Part shown: piece by piece, positions 25,000 through 35,000 of the stretch | Numbering within the stretch: the stretch's first letter is position 1 | How the letters are laid out: each line of letters starts with the position of its first letter | Source: a virus | Length of the DNA stretch: 64,000 nt | IMG/VR virus record: IMGVR_UViG_3300027736_000043 | Location: 1-64,000 of that record | Direction: 5' to 3' (one strand) | The notes under the pieces: model-generated | What the model was told of the DNA's origin: nothing | The model's input: only the letters and a program-made list of their open reading frames with translations | Databases searched by the model: none | Program-made: the position numbers and the translations under genes

Positions 25000-26525
25000 T
25001 GGCACAAAACAACGCACGCAGCAGGGGAAAACCAAAAAATTATAAATTTGATCGCGGTGGCATACCAGCAGAATTTGGTCCGTTTACCGGCGTGGTAAAA
25101 TCCACAGCGGATCCCACACGATCTGGGAGATTGAAAGTTTACATTGAAGCATTTGGTGATGGTGGACAAGCTGGAGAAGATGATCCTAACAAATGGACCA
25201 CAGTCAGTTATATGCAACAATTTGGCGGATCAACTCCACCAGCGGCAATCAATGACGCTGGCACAACCAATGCCATTGGCAACTATCCTGGAAATGAAAA
25301 CAGTTATGGCATGTGGTTTACTCCGCCAGATGTAGGTATCACGGTGCTGTGTGTGTTTGTGAATGGTCAACGTGATCAAGGTTACTATATCGGGACTGTG
25401 CCTGAACAGGGACTGGGCAGCATGTTGCCAGCTATTGGTGCTACTAGCAATTATTCCATTGACAAACAAAACGTTAACCAACAAAAATATTTTTCTAAAT
25501 CATCAATACTTCCAGTTACAGAAATCAATGTCAATAACAATGAAATTTTTAACAGTCCTACATTTTTCTCACAACGAAAACCAGTACATAGTTATGTGGC
25601 AGGAATCATGTTTCAACAAGGTCTTATCAACGACCCTGACCGCGGTCCTATAAACAGTACCAGTCAACGAGAAACGCCAAGTAGTGTATTTGGTATAAGC
25701 ACTCCTGGATCGCCCATTTATCAAGGTGGTATGAAACCCAATGATATTCGTAAAAAAATTAATGATGGATCTATTACTCCGGGACAAGCACAAGTAATAG
25801 GTCGCGTGGGAGGCCATACCCTGGTCATGGATGACGGAGACCTTGAAAATAAAAATGCTTTGTTCCGACTAAGAACCAGTAAAGGTCATCAGATTACTAT
25901 GAGTGACAGCGGTAACTTTTTTTACATCACTCATTCTAATGGGCAAACATGGCTAGAATTTGGAGCTGAAGGTACTGTAGATGTGTACGCTACCAACTCT
26001 ATCAACATGCGTACAGCAGGAGATATAAATTTTCACGCTGATAGAGATATCAATATGTTTGCCGGCAGAAATGTACAGATTAAAAGTACCAAACGCATGC
26101 AGTTAGAAAGTATGGAAACCATGATTCTGGATGCTCAGAAAGACATAACGGTTTACAGTAAAAATACCATTGGAGTAAAAGCTGATGGTGTATTGACCAT
26201 TAACAGTGGATCAGGCAGCTGGGGTGCTGGCAGCGAATTGATTCTCACTGCCGGCGGCATTGAACTTAATGGTCCAGCAGCCGGGCAAGTTACTGTACCT
26301 AATCCGGTGACTAAAACTTTGTTTACTGAAGTAAATTTCAATACCAGTAACGGATGGGAAACCAAAACTGACGGGTTGACTAGTATTTGTAGTCGAATAA
26401 CCACCCACGAACCGTATCCTTATCACAACAAAGGTGTAGACGTGCCAGTGGCATTTGAAAGTGGCTATGCAGTACCTCCTGGCGCTCCAGACGTTCCGCC
26501 AGGTGTGGCAATTTCAGCAAACTAA
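24999..26525 (+). CDS. 5: Baseplate central spike, gp5/VgrG-like
   Basis: 508 residues. The N-terminal OB-fold (FGPFTGVVKSTADPTRSGRL, KVYIEAFG, DVGITVLCVFVNGQRDQGYY) is the gp5/VgrG hub domain. The C-terminal third is a regular beta-helix with alternating hydrophobic repeats (DVYATNSINMRTAGDINFHA, DRDINMFAGRNVQIKSTK, MILDAQKDITVYSKNTIGVK) as in spike needles. The T4 lysozyme domain is absent, as in most cyanophage gp5 proteins. The protein pierces the outer membrane during contraction. Its start overlaps the previous stop (TAATG). Confidence 0.85.
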   Translation: MAQNNARSRGKPKNYKFDRGGIPAEFGPFTGVVKSTADPTRSGRLKVYIEAFGDGGQAGEDDPNKWTTVSYMQQFGGSTPPAAINDAGTTNAIGNYPGNENSYGMWFTPPDVGITVLCVFVNGQRDQGYYIGTVPEQGLGSMLPAIGATSNYSIDKQNVNQQKYFSKSSILPVTEINVNNNEIFNSPTFFSQRKPVHSYVAGIMFQQGLINDPDRGPINSTSQRETPSSVFGISTPGSPIYQGGMKPNDIRKKINDGSITPGQAQVIGRVGGHTLVMDDGDLENKNALFRLRTSKGHQITMSDSGNFFYITHSNGQTWLEFGAEGTVDVYATNSINMRTAGDINFHADRDINMFAGRNVQIKSTKRMQLESMETMILDAQKDITVYSKNTIGVKADGVLTINSGSGSWGAGSELILTAGGIELNGPAAGQVTVPNPVTKTLFTEVNFNTSNGWETKTDGLTSICSRITTHEPYPYHNKGVDVPVAFESGYAVPPGAPDVPPGVAISAN

Positions 26526-26526
26526 T

Positions 26527-28095
26527 ATGGGAACATTTACATTTTCATTACCAAACGGCAAGTCATTCAATGTTGACGGCCCTCCAGGATTCAATGCTGA
26601 TCAGGCCAAAGCAATATTTGACCAACAATCTAGTGCTGGTTCATTAATTGGTCTCAAACCCGGTGCCAGTTTGAGTGCAGCAACTCAAGCAGTCAGTGGA
26701 TTGCCTTCTGCACAAGGTGCAGTAAATCAAGCATTAAGTGGAGTAACTGGTGCATTAGGCGCGGGTGTTCCTGGTGCTGCTGGACTTTTAGGAAGTGTTT
26801 CAAAGAACTTAGCAACAGCTGGTGGAGCATTGAGCGGTAGTCTAGCACCAGGTATATCAGGGTTAACAGGAGCAGTAGGACCGGCAGTTACTAATTTGTC
26901 AGGCGAAATTACAAATAAATTAGGTGCAGCCAGCTTGGCTGGTAGTGTTGGGTCATTGGCTACCACGGCCATTGGCACCATCAATAAAACCATTGGGTCT
27001 ACCGCAATAACATCTCCAATCAACACAGCTGATTTTATCAAACAAATTCCTGCATTAGGTCCCATTGGCAGTATGAGCGCAAGTGATGTTAGTGGTGTGC
27101 TGGCGCAATCTAAAAATTTAGTAAATCAAGGAGTTAACGTTCTTAGCAACACAACTGGTGTAGGATCGTTTGGGTTGAATGTTCCGCAACTGGAAACTGC
27201 AGGAATTTTAAAACCAGGAACCGCAGCATTAGCTGCTGTGTCAGGAGCATCATTATCATCGGTGCTCAATAGCCCAGCGGTATTCACCGGAGCCAATGGT
27301 ATTAAAAACATAGATTCATTGTTGTCCAACCCTGGGTTGCAATCTGGAGTTCAACAAGATCTCATGTCCAAAGGCACCGCAGCGTTAGGAGCAGTTGGTA
27401 TTCCGGTAGGAAGTTTAAGCGCACAAGGTCTAGCAGGTGTGGCATTGAGTGCAGCTAAAAGTGTGCCCAATACTGAAGCACTGTTAAAAGGGTTACCAAC
27501 CCCGGCAGATGCCAAAGCAACATTTAATACCTTGGTCAAAGACGGTTCTTATGCTGTGAATCTTGCACAAAGCAAAATAGAGCCAATATTTAAAGCTGAA
27601 ATTGCACCAGTTCCGGCTGCAGACACAGTGGATCGTAGTACGTTAACTGGTGCTACTAACAGGGTATTAGGAAATGACAAGATACCTGCACCAGATTTTG
27701 CCACTGCAACACCTGATGTTGGTGCTATATCACAAACAATACAATCAGGATTTACTAACTTCAGTTCAGTTATTCAAAGCATAATACCAACGTGGAACGT
27801 GATCAATGAAAAATTAAAAACATTGGAGAATCAACAAGTCATATCTCAACAAGAGTGGATAGCCATTGACGGTCAACAACAAGCAGCAAATCAATCTTAT
27901 TTAGATGGGGTAGCAACCTACTACGTGCCCGCGTCAACGGTTTACGATGGCGCTCCTGTCGAAATACAAAAAGAATTCAAAGCACTCAATGACAAAATAA
28001 GTGATCAGACCGACGAGTTAATAGGGTTGTCATTTCCAATTATCAAACGTATCAGACAGTTGGCTGACAAGATTTCAACCAACGTTAGCACTTAA
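26527..28095 (+). CDS. Gly/Ala/Ser-rich virion structural protein
   Basis: 522 residues from ATG 26527, one base after the gp5 stop. An upstream in-frame start would overlap gp5 by 71 bp and is less likely. The head MGTFTFSLPNGKSFNVDGPP and FNADQAKAIFDQQ is followed by a long low-complexity region of small residues with repeated GALGAG and LSG motifs. A helical C-terminus follows (IPTWNVINEKLKTLENQQ, EIQKEFKALNDKISDQTDEL). Similar proteins sit between gp5 and gp25 in marine T4-like phages; the role is unknown, and hub or spike-associated is plausible. Confidence 0.6.
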   Translation: MGTFTFSLPNGKSFNVDGPPGFNADQAKAIFDQQSSAGSLIGLKPGASLSAATQAVSGLPSAQGAVNQALSGVTGALGAGVPGAAGLLGSVSKNLATAGGALSGSLAPGISGLTGAVGPAVTNLSGEITNKLGAASLAGSVGSLATTAIGTINKTIGSTAITSPINTADFIKQIPALGPIGSMSASDVSGVLAQSKNLVNQGVNVLSNTTGVGSFGLNVPQLETAGILKPGTAALAAVSGASLSSVLNSPAVFTGANGIKNIDSLLSNPGLQSGVQQDLMSKGTAALGAVGIPVGSLSAQGLAGVALSAAKSVPNTEALLKGLPTPADAKATFNTLVKDGSYAVNLAQSKIEPIFKAEIAPVPAADTVDRSTLTGATNRVLGNDKIPAPDFATATPDVGAISQTIQSGFTNFSSVIQSIIPTWNVINEKLKTLENQQVISQQEWIAIDGQQQAANQSYLDGVATYYVPASTVYDGAPVEIQKEFKALNDKISDQTDELIGLSFPIIKRIRQLADKISTNVST

Positions 28096-28102
28096 TTTTT
28101 CC

Positions 28103-28110
28103 GGTAAATA
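28103..28110 (+). promoter_or_regulatory. Late-promoter-like box GGTAAATA 5 bp before gp25
   Basis: The sequence is GGTAAATA-CTTGT-ATG. With T4 late geometry, transcription starts on the A of the gp25 ATG at 28116. No Shine-Dalgarno is present. Confidence 0.5.
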
Positions 28111-28115
28111 CTTGT

Positions 28116-28493
28116 ATGGCTCAAACATTTATAGGTTTCAACACTGTTGATCAAGTTAAAAAATTTACCTTGACTGATTTTCCATTGATCAAACGTGATC
28201 TATTGAATGCGTTTAACATACGTCAAGGCGAATTGCCAGGCAGGCCCGAATACGGTACAATATTATGGAACTTCTTGTTTGAACCCCAAATTGAAGAATT
28301 GCAGAACAGCATGGTTGCTGAAATACAACGTGTGGCCGGCGGCGATCCCAGAGTGTTTATTTCAGACATACAAATTTTCCCACAAAACAACGGTATATTG
28401 ATACAGTTGGAATTAACAATAACTCCATCAACTGATGCTCAACGACTGGCAATATTTTTTGATATTGTGTCTAGACGAGCCAGTTACATTTAG
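28116..28493 (+). CDS. 25: Baseplate wedge protein gp25 (lysozyme-like fold)
   Basis: 125 residues; T4 gp25 has 132. The conserved gp25 signature DFPLIKRDLLNAFNIRQGEL, then GRPEYGTILWNFLFEP, is complete, followed by VAEIQRVAGGDPRVFISDI. Gp25 forms the inner wedge ring and nucleates sheath assembly. The position before gp6 matches T4. The predicted mRNA start coincides with the ATG. Confidence 0.92.
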   Translation: MAQTFIGFNTVDQVKKFTLTDFPLIKRDLLNAFNIRQGELPGRPEYGTILWNFLFEPQIEELQNSMVAEIQRVAGGDPRVFISDIQIFPQNNGILIQLELTITPSTDAQRLAIFFDIVSRRASYI

Positions 28494-28519
28494 GTATAAA
28501 CTACGCAGTTTTTTGTGTC

Positions 28520-28527
28520 CATAAATA
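28520..28527 (+). promoter_or_regulatory. Late-promoter-like box CATAAATA before gp6
   Basis: CATAAATA lies 29 bp before ATG 28557. The predicted leader carries AAAAAGG as ribosome site. It occupies the 63-bp gap after gp25. Confidence 0.5.
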
Positions 28528-28556
28528 AACAATAAGGCACAAAAAGGTCAAAACCA

Positions 28557-31500
28557 ATGGCAACAACTACTAGACAAACAGCAATATTCGGAGTAGAGGA
28601 CTGGAAACAAATTTACCAGACTTACCGCGAAGCTGATTTTCAAAGTTACGACTTTGAAACTTTACGTAAAAGTTTTGTTGACTATCTGCGACTGTATTAT
28701 CCAGAAACATTTAACGATTATATTGAAAGCAGTGAATTCATTGCCCTACTAGACGTAATGGCGTTTATGGGACAATCGCTAGCATTCCGCACTGATCTCA
28801 ACACAAGAGAAAATTACATGGATACTGCTGAACGTAGAGATTCAGTAGTTCAGTTGGCAAATTTAATCAGCTATACAGCCAAGCGCAATACAGAATCACA
28901 AGGTCTGCTTAAAGTATTTTCAGTTGTGACCACAGAAAATGTTGTAGATTACAATGGCGTAAATCTCAGCAATGTAACTGTAGACTGGGCAGACCCTACC
29001 AATCCAGCTTGGCAAGAACAATTTACTGCAATCATCAACGCTTCTCTGGTAGATTCACAACGCGTCGGCCGTCCGGGCAATCGCCAAACTATCTTGGGTG
29101 TGCGTACTGATGAATATGGTATCAATTTGGTCCCAGGCTATTTGCCAGTGATACCATACAATGCAACAGTAGACGGTATTACCATGCCATTTGAAGCAAT
29201 GACTAGTACGTCGGTGGGTGAAAATTATCTTTATGAACCCAGTCCTAGAATAAATCAAACATTTAATGTGTTGTTCCGTAATGATCAGTTGGGATTCAAC
29301 AGCAACAACACTGGCTATTTCTTCATGTTCAAACAAGGTGTATTACAAAATCAAGATTTTAATTTACCTGAACGTATTGCCAACCGCACAGTTAACATCA
29401 ACATTGAAGGCGTCAATCAAGAAGATCGTTGGTTGTTCCAACTGGACACAGTGGGCACAATCAACAGAGAATGGCAATTTACTGAAAATGTATATTCAGC
29501 CGCAGCTGAACAAATTGGAACAAGTCTGCGCCCTATATTTTCTGTGACCAGTAGAGCCAATGATCAGATTACATTGGTATTTGGTGATGGAGTTTTTTCA
29601 GAAATCCCAGTGGGCACATTCCGTTGTTATGTTCGTGCATCTAATGGATTACAATACATTATCAACCCTGAAGAAATGCAATCGGTTAGTTTGCCAATCA
29701 GTTACATCAGTCGCAGCGGAAATCTTGAAACTATAACATTCACTTGCGGTATTACACAACCAGTAAGCAATAGTCAAACACGTGAACCAATTGCAGAGAT
29801 CAAGCAACGTGCCCCAGCACAATATTACACACAGAACAGAATGGTCAATGGAGAAGATTATAATTTATTTCCATACACTCAATACAACTCTATTCTTAAA
29901 AGTAAAGCCTTAAATCGTGCCAGCATAGGAACCAGTCGTTATCTTGACCTAGTAGACAATACTGGCAAATATAGTAGTACTAACACATTTGGCAGTGATG
30001 GTGGGTTATGGGAACAAAACGTATTACCTACAATATTGTTCACATGGAACACCAGAAATGAAGTTGCAGATGTTATAACAAATCAAGTACAACCACAGTT
30101 GCTTGAACCTATTGTAAAACAATTTTATTATGCAAATTTTCCGCGACAATCAATTAATACTGGCACCACAGCATTAAGCACCTGGCAACAAAGTACTACA
30201 TTGGCCAACCAAACTACTGGATTTTTCCGCAATAGCACAGTCAGCAGCACTTGGACCAGTGGTACTCCTATACCAGTGGGTAATGTAGTAGGGGTCACCA
30301 ATCCTTTTTATTTTGTTACACCAGGCGCGTTGATTAAATTTGTGTCACCAACTGGGTATTACTTTGATCGTAATAATCGACTGGTGCAAGGATCGCCGGC
30401 ACGTTCAGATGAAAAATTAGAAATCTGGGCCAGCCCACTGCAAGTCATTGGAGATGGATACAACGGTGGCCTGGGCAATTTACCATCAGGTGCCGGCCCT
30501 GTAACACTGAACAACTTTGTTCCTACTGGTGCAATTGTTGACACAATTATTCCATTATTTGTAACAGATTTGCCACAAGATTTAGAAGCTGCAATCAATG
30601 AACAAATTGTTTTGTATCGAAACTTTGGCTTGGGATATGACAATGATGGGTCTGTAACAGGAACTCCATATTCTTGGTACTTGATTACCAGTACCAATCT
30701 AGATCAAAACGCTGCTTGGAGTCAAACCGTGCCCGGTCTAGCTGGTAATACCAATGGAGTTAATTCAGATGCCAGTTGGTTAGTACAATTTGTCACAGTA
30801 AATCAAAATTATACTATCACGTTCCGCGGATTACAATACAATTTTGGGTCTGTGCTACAAACAAGATTTTTCTTTTACGAAGGTCAAAAAGTATACGATA
30901 GCCGCACGGGCACAGTAATCAAAGACTACATTAATTTACTAGCAGTCAATACTCAACCAGACTCCACTGATCATTTGCCCGGTGACGTTCCTGTTACCAT
31001 CATTGGCCAACCTGTGGAAAGTGATGGTTATGTTGATGACTTTCAGGTGTTGGTCAGCTATAGAGATGCTGACAGTGATGGCATTCCTGACAACCCAGAC
31101 TTTTTTACAGAAATTGTAGCACCCACAGTCAACGCCAATCAGAAATTTGTATTCTTACAACAAACAGTAGATTTTGACAATTTACAACGTTATCTATTGG
31201 TAGAACAAGGTCGCGTAAATTCTGACTATGCAACCATAGATGACATTGAATTGGTCAAAAGTGAATGGTCTCCAGGACAGGTATTTTACGCATATGACCA
31301 AGATTCATTCTATGAACTTAGTATATCAGTAACCGGAGCACGCACATTGGTAGCTGTCACAGGATGGATTGCTCGTGTGGGCCGTCAAGACTTGTACTAT
31401 CAATATCGTCACAATTCCCCATTGACCAATAGAATAGATCCAGGAACTACAAACATTATTGATCTGTATGTGGTGCCGCAGGCTTACTACACTGCTTATC

Positions 31501-32024
31501 AAAATTGGATTAGAGATACCACCGGTACTGTACCAAAACCAAACATTCCTACCATTGACGAACTCAATACTGCATATCAAGGATTACAAAATTACAAAAT
31601 GATCAGTGACAATATTATTTTAAATCCTGTGACATTTAAACCTTTGTTTGGTATGAAAGCAGCTACTGAATTACGTGCTACCATCAAAGTGATACGTGCG
31701 GCCAATAGTACTGCAAGTACAAGTGAAATCAAAAGTTCTGTGGTAGCAGAAATGAACAATTATTTTAGCATTGACAAATGGAATTTTGGCGATACGTTTT
31801 ACTTTTCTGAACTGGCAGCATACTTGCATCGTATGTTAGGAACTATTATTAGTTCGGTGGTATTAGTGCCATTGAACTCACAAAAATACTTCGGTGATCT
31901 GTATGAAGTAAGATCAGCACCAAATGAATTGTTTGTTAACGCAGCTACTATAGATAATATTGAAGTGATTGACGCACTTACCAGTACTAATCTACGTACA
32001 GCACCGGGCAGTGGAGTAATTTAA
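28557..32024 (+). CDS. 6: Baseplate wedge protein gp6-like
   Basis: 1155 residues against 660 in T4. The N-terminal part has the gp6/baseplate-J signature (LRKSFVDYLRLYYPETFNDY, SEFIALLDVMAFMGQSLAFR, TRENYMDTAERRDSVVQLAN). The C-terminus (AATELRATIKVIRAANSTAS, WNFGDTFYFSELAAYLHRML) matches the gp6 core dimerisation region. The middle carries about 450 extra residues of beta-rich sequence, including DADSDGIPDNPDFF, a calcium-loop-like acidic stretch. Gp6 forms the continuous inner ring that transmits the contraction signal. The stop overlaps the next start (TAATG). Confidence 0.88.
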   Translation: MATTTRQTAIFGVEDWKQIYQTYREADFQSYDFETLRKSFVDYLRLYYPETFNDYIESSEFIALLDVMAFMGQSLAFRTDLNTRENYMDTAERRDSVVQLANLISYTAKRNTESQGLLKVFSVVTTENVVDYNGVNLSNVTVDWADPTNPAWQEQFTAIINASLVDSQRVGRPGNRQTILGVRTDEYGINLVPGYLPVIPYNATVDGITMPFEAMTSTSVGENYLYEPSPRINQTFNVLFRNDQLGFNSNNTGYFFMFKQGVLQNQDFNLPERIANRTVNINIEGVNQEDRWLFQLDTVGTINREWQFTENVYSAAAEQIGTSLRPIFSVTSRANDQITLVFGDGVFSEIPVGTFRCYVRASNGLQYIINPEEMQSVSLPISYISRSGNLETITFTCGITQPVSNSQTREPIAEIKQRAPAQYYTQNRMVNGEDYNLFPYTQYNSILKSKALNRASIGTSRYLDLVDNTGKYSSTNTFGSDGGLWEQNVLPTILFTWNTRNEVADVITNQVQPQLLEPIVKQFYYANFPRQSINTGTTALSTWQQSTTLANQTTGFFRNSTVSSTWTSGTPIPVGNVVGVTNPFYFVTPGALIKFVSPTGYYFDRNNRLVQGSPARSDEKLEIWASPLQVIGDGYNGGLGNLPSGAGPVTLNNFVPTGAIVDTIIPLFVTDLPQDLEAAINEQIVLYRNFGLGYDNDGSVTGTPYSWYLITSTNLDQNAAWSQTVPGLAGNTNGVNSDASWLVQFVTVNQNYTITFRGLQYNFGSVLQTRFFFYEGQKVYDSRTGTVIKDYINLLAVNTQPDSTDHLPGDVPVTIIGQPVESDGYVDDFQVLVSYRDADSDGIPDNPDFFTEIVAPTVNANQKFVFLQQTVDFDNLQRYLLVEQGRVNSDYATIDDIELVKSEWSPGQVFYAYDQDSFYELSISVTGARTLVAVTGWIARVGRQDLYYQYRHNSPLTNRIDPGTTNIIDLYVVPQAYYTAYQNWIRDTTGTVPKPNIPTIDELNTAYQGLQNYKMISDNIILNPVTFKPLFGMKAATELRATIKVIRAANSTASTSEIKSSVVAEMNNYFSIDKWNFGDTFYFSELAAYLHRMLGTIISSVVLVPLNSQKYFGDLYEVRSAPNELFVNAATIDNIEVIDALTSTNLRTAPGSGVI

Positions 32025-35000
32025 TGGCAACTGTACGCTCGGTAGATTTACTCCCACAAATATTTCAAACTGAAACCAACAAGCAGTTTTTAGCTGCTAC
32101 ATTGGATCAACTCACACAGGAACCTAAGTTCAAAAAAACACAAGGATTTATTGGACGTACAGTAGGGTTTGGTGTTAACCCCAATGACAAATATGTAGTT
32201 GAGCCAAGTGCAGTTAGAAAAGATTATCAACTAGAGCCAGGAGTAGTCAGTCTGGTGCCTGATACAGACACTATCAAAAATGCTATCACTTATCCAGGAA
32301 TCAACGACGCAGTATCATTCAGTGGTGGAGACGGCAGTCGTCCAGATCGCTTGTATCAAAGTGAATATTACACTTGGGATCCTTTTGTAGATTTTGATGC
32401 ATTTGTAAATTTTAGTCAATATTTTTGGTTGCCAGCAGGTCCAGACCCAGTGGATGTTGCAGCTTCTACCATTCCTACCACTGATAATTTTTTTGTCACG
32501 CGAGAAAATGGGGTTTACACATTTTCGGGAGTAACAGGAGAAGATCCTGTTATTGATCTAGTACGTGGCGGAAACTACACTTTTCAAATAGCACAAAACA
32601 ACAAAGAGACTGTGAATTATCGTGTGAATAATTCAGGAACTTCGGCATATCTATTAGATGGCTTACGAAATCCAACTCTGACACTGGCTCGTGGTAACAC
32701 TTATGTGTTTAATTTGGTATTTGATGGAGATTTTCCTTTTTGGATTAAAACTGCACCAGTAACAGGTCTTGAAGACATATACAACACTGGAGTTACGCGA
32801 AACGGTGCCCGCACCGGCCTAGTCACATTCACAGTACCACAAGACGCTCCTGATATTTTATATTACGCTAGTCAGACACAACTCAATATGCAAGGCACAT
32901 TGAACATTGTTGATGGCATTGCAGGAACTGGACCAGGATTTTGGATACAAGCATTCCCGGGAATAAATGGCAAGGATCCGTCTAACCCAAATATCAGTTC
33001 AAGAGATGTATTAGGTGTTACTAATAATGGTATTGATCTTGGTACCGTGACATTTTACGTTCCTCAAAAAACTGCACAAGACTTTTATTATTCACTAACA
33101 CCATTTGGTGTAAATTCCAGTGGCACAGTGGTCACCCCAGTTGACATAATATGCGATTTAAAATTTGATCAAGTTAACAATCAACCAGTGGATGAATTTT
33201 TGGCCAAGTACGGCGGCATAGATGGCACAGCAAACTTGAATGGTCGCACTTTGGTATTCACAGAATCTCAAACTGATGCCCAAGACGGCGGCTGGCAAGC
33301 AACGTCATTCTATGACCCGTTGCCACAATCTAGTAGTTATAATGCAATAACTGGTAGCTATGACACTACAACTTTTAGTCAGACTGGAGAGGTATTGCCG
33401 GATGCTCGTTATCAATTGTGGCAGATCAAGTATGTAACAGTAAACAACTATACTTACATCTCGTTATCCAAAGTAGCTGATATTCCAATTCTGAACAAAT
33501 TCAAAGCAAGATACGGAATTACCTACAGCAACACTGAATGGTACAAAAAAACTGACGGAACATTTGAAAGAATGCCTCTGCTGACTGCGGCACAAGATAC
33601 ATTGTACTATCAAGATGGTACAGACCCAGAAATTTTTGGGCGTATAAGATTAATAGACCAAACAGCCGATACTACATTGTTCATTGATACTATATTAGAT
33701 AAACCATCATATACAAGCCCCAATGGGGTAGTTTTTACCAATGGGCTCAAGGTAAAATTCATTGGTGATGTGTCACCAGCTACCTACGCATCAGGAACAT
33801 CTAGTTTAACAGTTACGGCTGCTCAACCAGGCAGCAATTATCTAACTACTGAATCAACTGCAAATTTATATATTGGTGAAAAACTTATATTCATTGACAG
33901 CATTGGCGGAGTAGTGCCAGGAACTTATTATGTTCAAAGCCTAGCAGCTAACGGAATACAATTTAGTATTAGCACACAAAAAGGTGGAGGAGCATACCCA
34001 CTGACACTAGGATCAACTAGTGCTCTTGCTATTGCAATCAGCGATCTAGAATACTATGTGAGTGGAGTAGGGACAGCCATTAAATTATTACCTGTTGAAA
34101 TTTTTTCTACTCCAGAATCTTATGTAGTTGATGCCAACGATAGCACCATTTACATAGAACCTGACACAACAGATTATTTGACCATTAATCGTGCCGGTCA
34201 AGATCGTAACGCTTGGAGTCGAAGCAATCGTTGGTTCCACTCAGATGTCATCAATGCCACAGCAAAATATAATAATACCATAGCAACTTTTGATAACAAT
34301 TACAGAGCCAAACGTCCAATTATACAATTTCGCGCTGACATCAGATTGTGGAATATGGGCACTAACGGAAAGAACCCTGTTGATATCATTGACTTTTCAC
34401 AGACTGACGCTTTTAGTAATGTAGAAGGATCCACAGGATATTCTGTTGACGGATATACATTAATTGATGGTAGTCGCGTAATATTTGCTGCTGATACTGA
34501 TCAAAATGTTAAAAATAAAATTTATGTAGTGTCATTTATTGTTCCTGACACAGTAGCACCATTGATTGCACAACCTGTAATTTCTTTAACACCAGCACAA
34601 GATGGTGAAGTGTTAGCTGATCAATGTACAGTGTGTTTATACGGTGATGTATCCCCTGGGGTAACGTTTTGGTTTGATGGCACTACTTGGATTGAAGCAC
34701 AACAAAAAACATCTGTACAGCAGGCACCGTTGTTTAATGTTTATAATCCTGCTGGATATAGCTTTGGAGATCAAACAAAATATCAAAGTTCTACGTTTGC
34801 TGGCAGCAAATTGTTCAGCTATGCAGTTGGTGACACCGGTATAATTGATCCAATACTGCAATTTCCGTTGCAGTACCTTAATATCAACAACGTTGGCGAC
34901 ATTGTATTTGTTAACGACCTGTACAAAGATACTTTTTTATATGTAGTAGACAATGCCAGTGTGACGTTAGACATCAGTTCAGGATCTGTCAGAGAATATA